Source of the DNA: CBDDGJ01 sp965227805
GTDB lineage: Bacteria; Pseudomonadota; Alphaproteobacteria; RS24
Assembly (NCBI GenBank): GCA_965227805.1
Contig: CBDDGJ010000003.1
Span: 1,302,001 to 1,366,000, forward strand
DNA length: 64,000 nucleotides
Reading direction: 5' to 3'
The notes under the pieces are model-generated. The model was not told the origin of the DNA and did no database searches. It worked only from the letters and a program-made list of their open reading frames with translations. The translations under genes and the position numbers were made by a program. Positions 9,277 to 18,249 of the stretch are shown here, piece by piece. Position 1 is the stretch's first letter; every line of letters begins with the position of its first letter.

Positions 9277-9945
9277 ATGAGTGATCAAAAACCTAATCGT
9301 GATTTATCGCTGGCGCGCATACGTGAGCATATTGACGCATGTGATCATGAAATTGCCGCTTTATTGAAAACGCGGCAGGCATTTGTTGCACAAGTAGCAG
9401 AAGCAAAGGGTGATCTGGCAGGGGCATCGCCCTTGCGGCCTGTGCGTGAGGCTGAACAAATGGCGCATATTTTGGACTGGTGGCGCGCGCAAGATACACC
9501 CTTGCCCTTATCCAATCTGATTGCCATATGGCGCGAGATTATTGGTGCCGCGATTACATTACAAGGCGGTATTGAAGTTTATGCGCGTGCAGCCGATATG
9601 GTGCATGCCCGATTTTTTTTCGGCGCAAGCGCGCAATATCATGAACGGGATGAAAGAACCGCACTTGCAAGGGTACGCGAAAACCCCAAAGCCATTGCTG
9701 TATTAAGCCGCCAATTTGTCGAGACGAATGATTTAGCCGCAAATGCACAGCACCATATTTTTGCGACCTTGCCGTTTTTAGAAACAGAAAAAACGGCATA
9801 TTGTTTCGGGGCGATTGTAGAAGAGGCGACAGATATGATTCGCACGAATTTATATGTAAAAAATGGCACGCTTTGTGAAAGCAAAGAAGCGATAGCCGGC
9901 GCACAATGGCTCGGGCGTTATTATAATATTACAGAAGAGTTATAA
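9277..9945 (+). CDS. Chorismate mutase (AroQ-type N-terminus, unusual C-terminal part)
   Basis: 222 residues from the chosen ATG; an upstream in-frame ATG would add 14 poorly conserved residues. Residues about 8-90 form an AroQ chorismate mutase: IREHIDACDHEIAALLKTR, the substrate-contact arginines, and the REAEQM region. The remaining 130 residues do not match a prephenate dehydratase or ACT domain I can recognise and are probably the extended region seen in alphaproteobacterial monofunctional enzymes. It heads an operon with hisC and tyrC, where chorismate goes to prephenate and then to the aromatic amino acids. It is divergent from metX. Confidence 0.82.
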   Translation: MSDQKPNRDLSLARIREHIDACDHEIAALLKTRQAFVAQVAEAKGDLAGASPLRPVREAEQMAHILDWWRAQDTPLPLSNLIAIWREIIGAAITLQGGIEVYARAADMVHARFFFGASAQYHERDERTALARVRENPKAIAVLSRQFVETNDLAANAQHHIFATLPFLETEKTAYCFGAIVEEATDMIRTNLYVKNGTLCESKEAIAGAQWLGRYYNITEEL

Positions 9946-11046
9946 GTGAGCAAAGAGCACATATTGCCCCAAGCGCATAAATATTTACAAGACTTGCCCC
10001 CCTATAAGGGCGGACGGGCTGCCCTTGCCGGGGTGGAAGAGGTTTATAAATTATCCGCCAATGAAAACCCCCTTGGCGCGAGCCCCTTGGCGCGCGCCGC
10101 ACAAGAGGCATTTCATGATCTGCATATATATCCCGATGGGGCAAGCACATATTTGCGGGCAGAGATTGCCGCCCGTAATGGGCTGAATGAAGCGCGTATT
10201 ATATGCGGCAATGGCTCGGGGGAAATTTTATATTTACTAGCGCAAGCCTATCTCGGCGCAGGCGATGAGGTGCTTTATAGCGCGCATGGTTTTTTGCTTT
10301 ATAAGCTGGTGAGCCAGGCATGTAATGCGACACCGATTGGCGTTCCCGAAACCAATCTCACTACAGATTGCACAGCGATTCTTGCGGCCATTACGCAGCG
10401 AACAAAGATGATTTTTCTGGCCAATCCGAATAATCCGACCGGAACAATGCTCTCCTTGAACGATATTGAGGCTTTGCATGCGCGCATTCCGTCGCATATT
10501 TTATGCATATTTGATGAAGCCTATATAGAATATGTTGCGCCTGAGAGACGACAAGATTTGCTTAAGCTGGCAGAACACGCGGATAATATTGTCATAACCC
10601 GCACATTTTCGAAAGCCTATGGGCTTGCGGCTTTGCGTGTCGGGTGGGCATATTGCCCGCATGCGGTCGCTGATATTCTAAACCGTATTCGCCCGCCCTT
10701 TAATGTAAGCGCTATTGCCCAGGCGGCAGCCTGTGCGGCGCTTGATGATACGGCGCACCTTGCGGCTTCTTATGAGCATAATCGCCTTTGGCGTGACAGG
10801 CTGACGCAGGCGATAAAGGGTATGGGGTTAGAGGTGACACCGAGCGAGACCAATTTTTTGCTTATTCATTTCGCCTCGCCAGCTATGGCACAAAAAGCAG
10901 ATGAATTTTGGACCGCAAAAGGCATTATTGCGCGTAATGTCGCCAGCTATGGCTTGCCGCATTGCTTGCGCTTGAGCATAGGCGATGAAACAGCAAATAG
11001 GCGTGCCCTTGATACATTGGCCATTTTTATGAAAGATTATTCATGA
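9946..11046 (+). CDS. hisC: Histidinol-phosphate / aromatic aminotransferase HisC
   Basis: 366-residue fold-type I PLP aminotransferase. It has the N-terminal KLSANENPLGASP, the NPNNPTG cofactor motif, DEAYIEY, and the Schiff-base lysine in TRTFSKAYGLAALRVGW. The start is a GTG directly abutting the TAA of the chorismate mutase gene. Between chorismate mutase and tyrC its role is probably dual: histidinol-phosphate transamination and aromatic amino acid transamination, as proposed for hisC copies in this gene order. Its stop overlaps the tyrC start (ATGA). Confidence 0.92.
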   Translation: MSKEHILPQAHKYLQDLPPYKGGRAALAGVEEVYKLSANENPLGASPLARAAQEAFHDLHIYPDGASTYLRAEIAARNGLNEARIICGNGSGEILYLLAQAYLGAGDEVLYSAHGFLLYKLVSQACNATPIGVPETNLTTDCTAILAAITQRTKMIFLANPNNPTGTMLSLNDIEALHARIPSHILCIFDEAYIEYVAPERRQDLLKLAEHADNIVITRTFSKAYGLAALRVGWAYCPHAVADILNRIRPPFNVSAIAQAAACAALDDTAHLAASYEHNRLWRDRLTQAIKGMGLEVTPSETNFLLIHFASPAMAQKADEFWTAKGIIARNVASYGLPHCLRLSIGDETANRRALDTLAIFMKDYS

Positions 11047-11969
11047 GTGATACAAAACCGCATATCGCGCTTATTGGCTTGGGGCTTATCGGTTCATCAA
11101 TTGGCCATGCGCTAAAGAAACATAATGTGGCAGCACATATTTCGGGCTATGCGCGCACGCAAAAAAGCTGTGCTTTGGCGCTGGATATTGGCTTTGTCGA
11201 TAGTGTGCATGATACAGCACAAGCGGCAGTGGCCAATGCGGATATTATCTTTTTGAATGTGCCGCTTGGTGCAATGCGTGAGGTGGTTACGTCTTTTCTA
11301 CCGACTTTGAAGCCGGGAGCGATTATCAGCGATGTCGGTTCGGTAAAAGCATGCGTGTGGGACGAGATCGCACCGCTTTTGCCAGAAAAAATACATTTTG
11401 TGCCTGCCCACCCCATTGCAGGGACGGAATTTTCAGGCCCCGAAGCAGGTTTTGCCACACTATTTGAAGGGCGATGGTGTATTTTGACCCCACATGAAAC
11501 GACAAAACTGATTGCGGTTGATACAATCACCAAACTTTGGCAGGCTATGGGGTGTGAGGTCGCCTTTATGGATGCAGCGCATCATGATCTTGTGCTGGCC
11601 ATTACCAGTCATATTCCGCATCTTATCGCTTATAATATTGTCGGCACAGCTGCCGATCTTGAAACCGAAATGCGTAGCGCGGTGATACAATATTCGGCAA
11701 GCGGTTTTCGCGATTTTACCCGTATAGCCGCGTCTGATCCGGTTATGTGGCGCGATATATTTTTGAAAAATAAACCGGCCATATTACATATGCTGGATAA
11801 GTTTACGCAAGATTTGGATATGCTTAAATCTGTGATTGAGGCCGAAGATGGTGAGCGTTTGCAAGCTATGCTTGCGCGTACGCGCTCTACGCGTAAAAAT
11901 ATTATCGCTGCTGGCCAGGATATTGCTGCGCCGAATTTTGGGCGGCATATATCCGATAAAAACTCTTAA
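11043..11969 (+). CDS. tyrC: Prephenate/arogenate dehydrogenase (cyclohexadienyl dehydrogenase)
   Basis: 308 residues with an N-terminal Rossmann motif GLGLIGSSIGHAL (residues about 11-23), the catalytic-domain sequence FVPAHPIAGTEFSGP (His of the active site), and the helical C-terminal dimerisation region containing ITSHIPHLIAY and GFRDFTRIAASDP. The enzyme oxidatively decarboxylates prephenate or arogenate toward tyrosine. It is translationally coupled to hisC through ATGA. The stop codons of this gene and the convergent hisG share a TTAA tetranucleotide, leaving no room for a conventional terminator between them. Confidence 0.92.
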   Translation: MSDTKPHIALIGLGLIGSSIGHALKKHNVAAHISGYARTQKSCALALDIGFVDSVHDTAQAAVANADIIFLNVPLGAMREVVTSFLPTLKPGAIISDVGSVKACVWDEIAPLLPEKIHFVPAHPIAGTEFSGPEAGFATLFEGRWCILTPHETTKLIAVDTITKLWQAMGCEVAFMDAAHHDLVLAITSHIPHLIAYNIVGTAADLETEMRSAVIQYSASGFRDFTRIAASDPVMWRDIFLKNKPAILHMLDKFTQDLDMLKSVIEAEDGERLQAMLARTRSTRKNIIAAGQDIAAPNFGRHISDKNS

Positions 11970-12913
11970 AGCCGCGCCATCAATGCTTCGAATAAAGGGT
12001 TTTCGAGCGTAAAGATAAATTCGGGCTGTGTGATTATGCATTGCGGCTGACCAGAGCTATTGCGTAATTGTGTTAGCGCGCCGATTTCAGCACGGGGTAT
12101 AAAAAATTTGTTTTCATCTTCACTTAGGCAATAATTTTTATTGCGTTTTAATGCATCCCGCAATTCATTCGATGCCGCGCGCATTATCTCAATTTGCACC
12201 ATGGCTTTTGCGGTTAAGCGTGCATGTAATTGCGTTAAAATATGTTTTGCTGCCATATGCGCGGTTTCCGACCATGGGGCTGTGCACGCGGCGACAAGAT
12301 TGGCTTGGCTGTTAAGCATAATCCCATCTTCCGGCACGCGCAAGCGATTAGCCGCCAGCGTTTCCCCGCTTGAGGTAATGTCTACAATTATTTCAGCTGC
12401 CCCCGATGCCGGTGCGCCCTCGGTTGCGCCGAAACTTTGCACAATCACATAATCGCTTATACCGCAGCGGGCGAAAAAATTTTGTGTAAGGGTGATATAT
12501 TTGGTGGCAACGCGTAAGCGGCGTTTATTTTGTGCGCGAAACAAAGCGGCGACGTCGGCAACATCTGCCATTGTGTTTACATCTGCCCATGCATCGGGCA
12601 CGGCCACAACCACATCCGCATGGCCAAACCCCAATTTTTGTAAAAAAATCAAATCATTTTCAGGGTTCGATATGTTTTCGCGAATCAGGTCTTCACCAGT
12701 AATGCCGAAATGTGCGTGCCCGCCTTGCAGGGCTTTTGCGATTTCACTGGCGGAAAGATAAATAATATCTACATTGTCCACCCCCACCATTTTACCGCGA
12801 TAGCCGCGCATATGTGTGCGTGTAATGCCAAGCCCCGCATCGGCAAATAGGGCTGCTGATGCCTCTTCTAGGCGCCCTTTAGAGGGAATTGCGATGGTTA
12901 GTTTATTGCTCAT
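11966..12913 (-). CDS. hisG: ATP phosphoribosyltransferase catalytic subunit HisG
   Basis: 315 residues from the ATG at 12913, chosen because LTIAIPSKGRLEEAS is the normal HisG beginning and the upstream in-frame extension lies inside hisZ. First enzyme of histidine synthesis, joining ATP and PRPP. Further signatures are FGITGEDLI, LGFGHADVVVAVP, LRVATKY and the PRPP loop AAEIIVDITSSGETLAAN. The presence of a HisZ gene just upstream means this should work as part of a HisG/HisZ complex, although the chain is longer than the shortest HisZ-dependent HisG forms. The start codon overlaps the end of hisZ by 11 bp. Confidence 0.92.
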   Translation of the reverse strand: MSNKLTIAIPSKGRLEEASAALFADAGLGITRTHMRGYRGKMVGVDNVDIIYLSASEIAKALQGGHAHFGITGEDLIRENISNPENDLIFLQKLGFGHADVVVAVPDAWADVNTMADVADVAALFRAQNKRRLRVATKYITLTQNFFARCGISDYVIVQSFGATEGAPASGAAEIIVDITSSGETLAANRLRVPEDGIMLNSQANLVAACTAPWSETAHMAAKHILTQLHARLTAKAMVQIEIMRAASNELRDALKRNKNYCLSEDENKFFIPRAEIGALTQLRNSSGQPQCIITQPEFIFTLENPLFEALMARL

Positions 12914-14204
12914 ATTTCTTTTGTTCCACTGTCGCCGCGCGGCAGGCACGCTCTGCATTTATCGCACCGCCCACCGCGGCAATCTCGCCATTTTGCGGGG
13001 CAAGGCTAGAGAGCAAATCATCATAGCGCCCGCCACTGGCAATAACGGCTTGCTCACCAAGCCCGTTAACGCGAATTTCAAACATAAAGCCAGTATAATA
13101 AGCCATTTTGCGACCAATGCCGAAAGAAAATACAATCTTGCCGTTTGGCGGTGATATGTGTTTTTCTATTTCGGTGGTGCTTTGTGCGATACGGGCAGCG
13201 ATTGGGTCGGGGAGCGGCATGTTAAACGGCGCATCTGCTGGCTGATTAACCATATCGGCAAGCCGGATAAGACGTTCATATATGGATGCATCGAGTTTTT
13301 CGCGGCGTGCCTCTTCCTGCTTTTGCTTGAGACGGTTTATAATATCGCCACGCGTGCGCCCGATAATCATATCATCAGCTTCACCTTGTGCCATTAACGC
13401 GCGTAGCGCACTTTCGGGCGGGGCAACCGGTTTCGCATTTTGTAAATTCTCAATCACAAGCCTTAAATCATCGCCGGCGCGATAATGCCGGTCTAGTTTA
13501 TTCACCAGCCATACAGGTATATTATATGCAGATAAAAGCCGGCTAAACATATCCAGCTGGTTAAATATAATATCAAATTCAGTGACACCAATCTCTTGCA
13601 GCAAGGCGATGATACGCTCCAAAACCTCCATATTATAAGCCTGTTCGTCATTTTGCGTGCCGCCAATAATCTCTATGCCTGCCTGGGTAAACTCTTCTGG
13701 CGCCCCGCCGCGTATAGGGTAACGAAAGGCAAGCCCTTCATAGCAATAGCGTGTGCATATATTACCGCTATTATTTTGTATGTGATAAAGCGCGGTGGGA
13801 ATGGTTAAATCGGGGCGCAAACAAAGCTGTTCACCCGTGGGTGTTGTAAAATTATAAAGCCGTGCGCGCATGGTTTCGCCCAAACGGTCGATAAATGGGG
13901 CGGCAGGCTGAATAATCGATGGTGCAATCGGTATAAAGCCTGCTTTTATGAAACCCGCGCTATAGCTGCCTCCGATAAGTGTCGGCAGGGGAGATGGGGA
14001 TGCCATATCCATCTTGCCGCCCAGAAGATGCGCGGCAACGCTGATATTTTGTTGCTTGCATATTTGTGCAAGTTGATAGTGAATACGTGGTGGAAAACCG
14101 GTTTTGCGATAATTCGATACGGCCGATGCACCCACGCCGAGTTTTTCGGCTAAGGCTTTGGTGCCGCCCAATGCATCTATAATTTGTGTTACCGTTTCAA
14201 GCAT
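12903..14204 (-). CDS. hisZ: HisZ (ATP phosphoribosyltransferase regulatory subunit) with N-terminal helix-turn-helix
   Basis: 433 residues. Residues about 65-430 are a HisRS-like catalytic fold without anticodon domain: RLYNFTTPTGEQLCLRPDLT, YEGLAFRYP, MAYYTGFMFEIRV and SGGRYDDLLSSL. This is the HisZ pattern, a paralogue that activates HisG. What is unusual is the first 64 residues, a YdaS/Cro-like helix-turn-helix with LAEKLGVGASAVSNYRKTG and FPPRIHYQLAQICKQQNI. No stop codon separates the parts. The ATG at 14204 has a good AAGGAA site. An internal ATG near 13990 could yield HisZ alone. The fusion suggests DNA-linked regulation, but that is inference. Confidence 0.88.
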   Translation of the reverse strand: MLETVTQIIDALGGTKALAEKLGVGASAVSNYRKTGFPPRIHYQLAQICKQQNISVAAHLLGGKMDMASPSPLPTLIGGSYSAGFIKAGFIPIAPSIIQPAAPFIDRLGETMRARLYNFTTPTGEQLCLRPDLTIPTALYHIQNNSGNICTRYCYEGLAFRYPIRGGAPEEFTQAGIEIIGGTQNDEQAYNMEVLERIIALLQEIGVTEFDIIFNQLDMFSRLLSAYNIPVWLVNKLDRHYRAGDDLRLVIENLQNAKPVAPPESALRALMAQGEADDMIIGRTRGDIINRLKQKQEEARREKLDASIYERLIRLADMVNQPADAPFNMPLPDPIAARIAQSTTEIEKHISPPNGKIVFSFGIGRKMAYYTGFMFEIRVNGLGEQAVIASGGRYDDLLSSLAPQNGEIAAVGGAINAERACRAATVEQKKYEQ

Positions 14205-14334
14205 TATTTTTTCCTTGCCTCTAATAGCCTTTCGGTCTTGCCGCTTCAAGTGCGATTTTTCAATTATTCCATATCGCATACGTCGCGTAAATGGCTTGGC
14301 AATCTCGGTTTAGATGGGTATAAGCCGCATATGG

Positions 14335-14411
14335 CGGAGTGTGGCGCAGCCTGGTAGCGCACCTCGTTCGGGACGAGGGGGTCGCAGGTTCAAATCCTGC
14401 CACTCCGACCA
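14335..14411 (+). tRNA. tRNA-Pro(CGG)
   Basis: A 77-nt cloverleaf with a perfect acceptor stem (CGGAGTG pairs with CACTCCG), D-arm GCGCAGCCTGGTAGCGC, anticodon stem CCTCG/CGAGG enclosing loop TTCGGGA (anticodon CGG), T-arm GCAGGTTCAAATCCTGC, discriminator A and an encoded CCA. It closely resembles bacterial proK. It is free-standing between hisZ and the metallo-hydrolase gene. Confidence 0.97.
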
Positions 14412-14418
14412 GCACGCT

Positions 14419-14505
14419 CTATCCACGCATATCTTTGCCCATGACCCATAACAGGCTTATGCCGCCGATAAATACAATAATGATAGCAAGAAAAATCTTT
14501 CTCAT
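14419..14505 (-). CDS. Possible 28-residue single-span membrane peptide
   Basis: A short frame beginning at ATG 14505 encodes MRKIFLAIIIVFIGGISLL followed by WVMGKDMRG. It has a positive N-terminus, one hydrophobic span of about 18 residues, and a short charged tail, which is a plausible small membrane protein. It lies 12 bp downstream of the metallo-hydrolase stop on the same strand and ends 7 bp from tRNA-Pro. No convincing Shine-Dalgarno sequence is visible, so translation is unproven. No family is recognised. Confidence 0.35.
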   Translation of the reverse strand: MRKIFLAIIIVFIGGISLLWVMGKDMRG

Positions 14506-14517
14506 ATGATACGCTGA

Positions 14518-15417
14518 TTAGGTAAGCGAAAACCGTGCGTCCACGCCCATATTTCCATCACACTGAATCACGCCGCGTATATGTAAATCTTCCATATGCG
14601 CCAAAACCGAAAGCGCCGCCGCCGGGTGCAAACGCGGATCGGTTTTGGCATATATAATTTTGACCATGTCCCGAATATAAGTATCACCTGCTTTTAGACG
14701 TTCAAGAATTTGTGCCTCACGCATATTTCGGTGTGCGATAAGGCCGCGCACAAAATCATGCGGCTTTTCAATGGCCGGCCCATGGGTTGGCCAGTAAATA
14801 CGGTCATCGCGCTCAAGCAAAAGCGCAAGCGAGTGCATATATTCATTAAGTTTGCCATCGGGGGGAATGATCACGCTGGTTGACCAGCCCATAACATGAT
14901 CGCCGGGAAAGAGGGTTTTTTCTTCTAAAAGTGCATAGCACATATGGTTAGACATATGGCCGGGCGTGTGCACACATTCGATCGTCCAGCCCGTTCCGTT
15001 AATCTTGTCACCATGCGTCACGGCAATGTCGGGGATAAAACGGCTATCTATATCTTCTTCCAGCTTAACCCCCTCTTTTTGCGTAGCGGTCAAGGCACGA
15101 AAGCCATAAGTGGTTGCGCCTGTGCGTGCTTTAAGCGGGGCGGCGGCGGGCGAATGGTCGCTATGCGTGTGGGTGATGAGAATATGACTTATGCGTTCTT
15201 CGGGTGCAAGCGCGGCTAAAATCGCGTCAATATGTGCGTCTAGCAAAGGGCCGGGGTCAATAACCGCCACCGCGCCGTGGCCAATAATATATGTGCCCGT
15301 TCCCTTAAAGGTAAATGGACTCGGATTATTGGCGATTACCCGGCGAATAAGTGGCGAGATTTGCGTGCATTCGCCATAGGTAAAATCCATATCATAATTA
15401 AACTGAAGTGCACTCAT
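14518..15417 (-). CDS. Metallo-beta-lactamase-fold hydrolase (LACTB2-like)
   Basis: 299 residues. The metal-binding motif ILITHTHSDHSPAA (HxHxDH) lies near residue 78-91, a second His in CVHTPGHMSNHM, an Asp in LFPGDHVMGWS and a late His in YWPTHGPAI, so both zinc sites are complete. A C-terminal winged-helix-like region (about 225-285) is typical of the LACTB2/BLACT_WH subgroup, which includes thioesterase and ribonuclease-like enzymes. The natural substrate is not evident. The gene is followed by a possible small membrane peptide and preceded by the tandem barrel genes on the same strand. Confidence 0.85.
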   Translation of the reverse strand: MSALQFNYDMDFTYGECTQISPLIRRVIANNPSPFTFKGTGTYIIGHGAVAVIDPGPLLDAHIDAILAALAPEERISHILITHTHSDHSPAAAPLKARTGATTYGFRALTATQKEGVKLEEDIDSRFIPDIAVTHGDKINGTGWTIECVHTPGHMSNHMCYALLEEKTLFPGDHVMGWSTSVIIPPDGKLNEYMHSLALLLERDDRIYWPTHGPAIEKPHDFVRGLIAHRNMREAQILERLKAGDTYIRDMVKIIYAKTDPRLHPAAALSVLAHMEDLHIRGVIQCDGNMGVDARFSLT

Positions 15418-15426
15418 ATAGCCACC

Positions 15427-16170
15427 TTAAAAATATATCCCGACCTTGAAATGAATACTTTGCTTCTCAATTTCATCGCCATTGACATAATCAAGTGACA
15501 AAGCGGAAAATGTTTGTTTTACCCCATAACCCAAACCAATCCCGATAAGCCCGTTTATTTCCCTGGCCTCGCCAAGCGTGTCACAGGCAAACGCATCACG
15601 CCCATTGCAGGCTTGCGTGCCATTATCATAATGGGTTTGTGCATAGCTGATATGCGTATAATCCAGCCCCAGCCGCATAATTGCATTTAGCCGCTGTGTG
15701 TTAAAAAGCGCGCGGCTTGAAAAGAGCATAAGGCTTTGTGCGCTAAGTATTCCGGTTACGGTTTCGGGAATATTTTGCGTATCAGATACATCATTTTCAT
15801 TGCCGACATTCATATCCAGACGATTGGTGCCGGCGCTTAGCTGCCAGCCTATGCCGTCATATAAGTCTCCGCCAACAAATAGGTTAAAACTTGCCTCATA
15901 TTCATTGATAAGCGGGTCAATCTCTGTTTGCTTCGTGGAGGTTAGCGCCGCATCAAAATTTATAATGCTGATGCCCATGCCGCTATAGATTTTTCCCCGG
16001 GAGGTAAGAGGCATATTTGCTGAAGGCTGGATAACAGGTCTGCCCGTATCGGTGAAATATCTGGTTTCATCCCCCAGAGCGGCAAATGGCAAAAGCACAC
16101 AAAGCATAATGCCTGTCGCACTTATCTTTTTCGGCAAAAGCACAGAGTAATATTTATTCCACATAGCCAA
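15427..16170 (-). CDS. Outer-membrane beta-barrel-like protein (tandem paralogue 1)
   Basis: 247 residues with a signal peptide (hydrophobic stretch about 17-33, ending near ALG-DE). The rest alternates polar and hydrophobic residues in strand-length segments and ends in KVGIYF, a C-terminal aromatic typical of outer-membrane barrels. It shares with the next gene upstream the blocks LFVGGDLYDGIGWQLSAGTN, LGLDYTHISYAQTHYDNG, a cysteine pair (QACNGRDAFACDTL) and GLIGIGLGYG. The cysteines probably form a disulfide in a surface loop. No named family is recognised; a porin-like or OmpW/OprF-like role is only a guess. Confidence 0.6.
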   Translation of the reverse strand: MAMWNKYYSVLLPKKISATGIMLCVLLPFAALGDETRYFTDTGRPVIQPSANMPLTSRGKIYSGMGISIINFDAALTSTKQTEIDPLINEYEASFNLFVGGDLYDGIGWQLSAGTNRLDMNVGNENDVSDTQNIPETVTGILSAQSLMLFSSRALFNTQRLNAIMRLGLDYTHISYAQTHYDNGTQACNGRDAFACDTLGEAREINGLIGIGLGYGVKQTFSALSLDYVNGDEIEKQSIHFKVGIYF

Positions 16171-16217
16171 AGATTAGCACAATAATAGTGGAGATAAAAG
16201 CACTCTTAGGGCGCTTT

Positions 16218-16934
16218 CTAAAAGCGTATGCCGGCGGACATAATAAGTCCTTCTTTTTCAAACGCATCACCAGCGACGGATTCATAATCAAAGCGGACGA
16301 AAAAATCCTCTCTTATATAGCTAAAGCCTATGCCGATAAGCGGATTTGTTTCTGATAGTTCGGCAAGTGTGTAACAGCCAAATGCATTGGGAAGATCACA
16401 AGCCGAACGTCCGTCTTCATAGGTTTCGCTACTTACGGAGATTTCGCTATAATCCGCACCATATTTTATATGGGGTCGAAAATTTTCTGTTCCCAATAGC
16501 TTTTGCGGGGCAATAATTATGGCGGCTTGCAGTGACATCATGCCCGTTGCCAGGTCATCTTCATCAAAATCATGTCCACCTTCGCTGTCATCAATATCCA
16601 TATCAAATCCACTCGCCCCTGCCGCAACATGCCATTTGAATATAGAATTTATATCGCCACCTACATAGAGTGAATAACCGATTGCGGTTTCATCAATTCG
16701 CGGCACCGGATTATCTGTGGTCTCGGGTAAATCCGCAGTGAGCGCCATAAATTGAAAGCCGCCCCCGAAATAGAAAGGTTCGGTTTGTTCAGTCAGAGAC
16801 GCATCCATAGCTTGCGGGCTAAATGGGTCATTCATAGTCTGCGGGGCGGGTGATGGGGTATCCACGGTTTGTGCATAGGCTGATATGAAAGAAAACCCTA
16901 AATAAAAAGCAATTATAAATTTTATATTCATCAA
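16218..16934 (-). CDS. Outer-membrane beta-barrel-like protein (tandem paralogue 2)
   Basis: 238 residues, with a signal peptide (MNIKFIIAFYLGFSFISAYA, cleavage before QT) and an acidic, proline-rich linker (about 22-50) before the barrel. Blocks aligning with the downstream paralogue are YSLYVGGDINSIFKWHVAAG, YGADYSEISVSSETYEDG, the cysteine pair SACDLPNAFGCYTL, and NPLIGIGFSYI. It also ends in an aromatic (SAGIRF). The two genes are 47 bp apart, so they look like an old tandem duplication. Function is unknown. Confidence 0.6.
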   Translation of the reverse strand: MMNIKFIIAFYLGFSFISAYAQTVDTPSPAPQTMNDPFSPQAMDASLTEQTEPFYFGGGFQFMALTADLPETTDNPVPRIDETAIGYSLYVGGDINSIFKWHVAAGASGFDMDIDDSEGGHDFDEDDLATGMMSLQAAIIIAPQKLLGTENFRPHIKYGADYSEISVSSETYEDGRSACDLPNAFGCYTLAELSETNPLIGIGFSYIREDFFVRFDYESVAGDAFEKEGLIMSAGIRF

Positions 16935-17000
16935 GCTACCTCTATTATTATAAGCAAAGCCATAAATATCAATTATGTTTTTTTTATGATTTTCATTCTC

Positions 17001-18179
17001 CTAAAAAAAAGCATGAATGCCGGTTTGTGCGCGTCCTAAAATAAGCGCATGCACATCATGCGTGCCTTCATATGTGTTGACTGTTTCCAGATTCATTACA
17101 TGGCGAATAATATGATATTCATCGGAAATGCCATTGCCGCCATGCATGTCGCGCGCCATACGGGCAATGTCTAGCGCCTTGCCGCAATTATTGCGTTTCA
17201 TGAGCGAAATGGTCTCGGGGGCGGCACGCCCTGCATCCAACATACGCCCCAGCTGTAGGCTTCCCTGTAGGCCTAGCGCAATATCGGTTTGCATATCAGC
17301 CAGTTTTTTTTGAATAAGCTGATTGGCAGCCAGCGGACGGCCAAATTGTTTGCGTTCAAGCGTATATTGCCGCGCACCGTGCCAACAAAACTCTGCCGCA
17401 CCCATCGCCCCCCAGCTAATGCCGTAACGGGCTTTGTTCAAACAGCTAAACGGCCCACCCAAACCCGTTACATTGGGGAGCATATTGTCTTCCGGAACAA
17501 ATACACCATCCAAAACAATCTCGCCTGTAACAGATGCACGCAATGAAAATTTGCCTTCAATTTTGGGCGTGGAAAAGCCTTTCATATCACGTTCGACAAT
17601 AAAGCCGCGAATTTTATCATCTTCGGTTTTCGCCCATACCACCGCAATATCGGCAATAGGAGAATTGGTAATCCACATTTTCGCGCCGGTAAGCTCAAAG
17701 CCACCGGCTGTTTTTTTGGCGCGTGTTACCATACTGCCGGGGTCAGAGCCATGGTCGGGTTCGGTTAGCCCGAAGCAGCCGACAAACTCTCCGCTTGCAA
17801 GTTTGGGTAAATATTTGCGCCTTTGCTCTTCGCTGCCAAAGCTGAAAATCGGATAAACCACAAGCGAGTTTTGCACACTCATTGTTGAGCGATAGCCGCT
17901 ATCGACGCGTTCTACTTCGCGGGCAATCAGCCCGTAACAGACATGGCTCATTCCGGCGCCGCCATATTCCTCCGGCAAAGTGATTCCCAACATACCCATT
18001 TCGCCAAAGTTGTGAAATAAATTGCGGTCAAATGTTTCATGCCGATACGCATCCAGCACAAGCGGCATAAGCGTTTCTTGACAAAAATTATATGCCTGGT
18101 CGCGCACCATGCGTTCTTCTTCATTTAACAGTTCTGCGAGTAAAAGCGGGTCTTCCCAATTAAAATGTGCCTTAGCCAT
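17001..18179 (-). CDS. gcdH: Glutaryl-CoA dehydrogenase
   Basis: 392-residue acyl-CoA dehydrogenase that oxidises and decarboxylates glutaryl-CoA to crotonyl-CoA in lysine/tryptophan breakdown, with electrons going to ETF. The sequence is distinctive: FNWEDPLLLAELLNEEER at the start, LIAREVERVDSGYRSTMSVQ, GCFGLTEPDHGSDPGSM, WITNSPIADIAVVWAK, RKQFGRPLAANQLIQKKLAD, and NLETVNTYEGTHDVHALILG, whose Glu in YEGTHD is the catalytic base. Length is normal for the family. It starts behind a GGAAGACATGA-like site. ETF-ubiquinone oxidoreductase, its electron acceptor route, is encoded at 25-26.7 kb. Confidence 0.93.
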   Translation of the reverse strand: MAKAHFNWEDPLLLAELLNEEERMVRDQAYNFCQETLMPLVLDAYRHETFDRNLFHNFGEMGMLGITLPEEYGGAGMSHVCYGLIAREVERVDSGYRSTMSVQNSLVVYPIFSFGSEEQRRKYLPKLASGEFVGCFGLTEPDHGSDPGSMVTRAKKTAGGFELTGAKMWITNSPIADIAVVWAKTEDDKIRGFIVERDMKGFSTPKIEGKFSLRASVTGEIVLDGVFVPEDNMLPNVTGLGGPFSCLNKARYGISWGAMGAAEFCWHGARQYTLERKQFGRPLAANQLIQKKLADMQTDIALGLQGSLQLGRMLDAGRAAPETISLMKRNNCGKALDIARMARDMHGGNGISDEYHIIRHVMNLETVNTYEGTHDVHALILGRAQTGIHAFF

Positions 18180-18249
18180 TTCATGTCTTCCTTTCCATAA
18201 TCATGTGATATATTGACACAGACTTAGCATTATTTTAAGGTTTTGTCCT

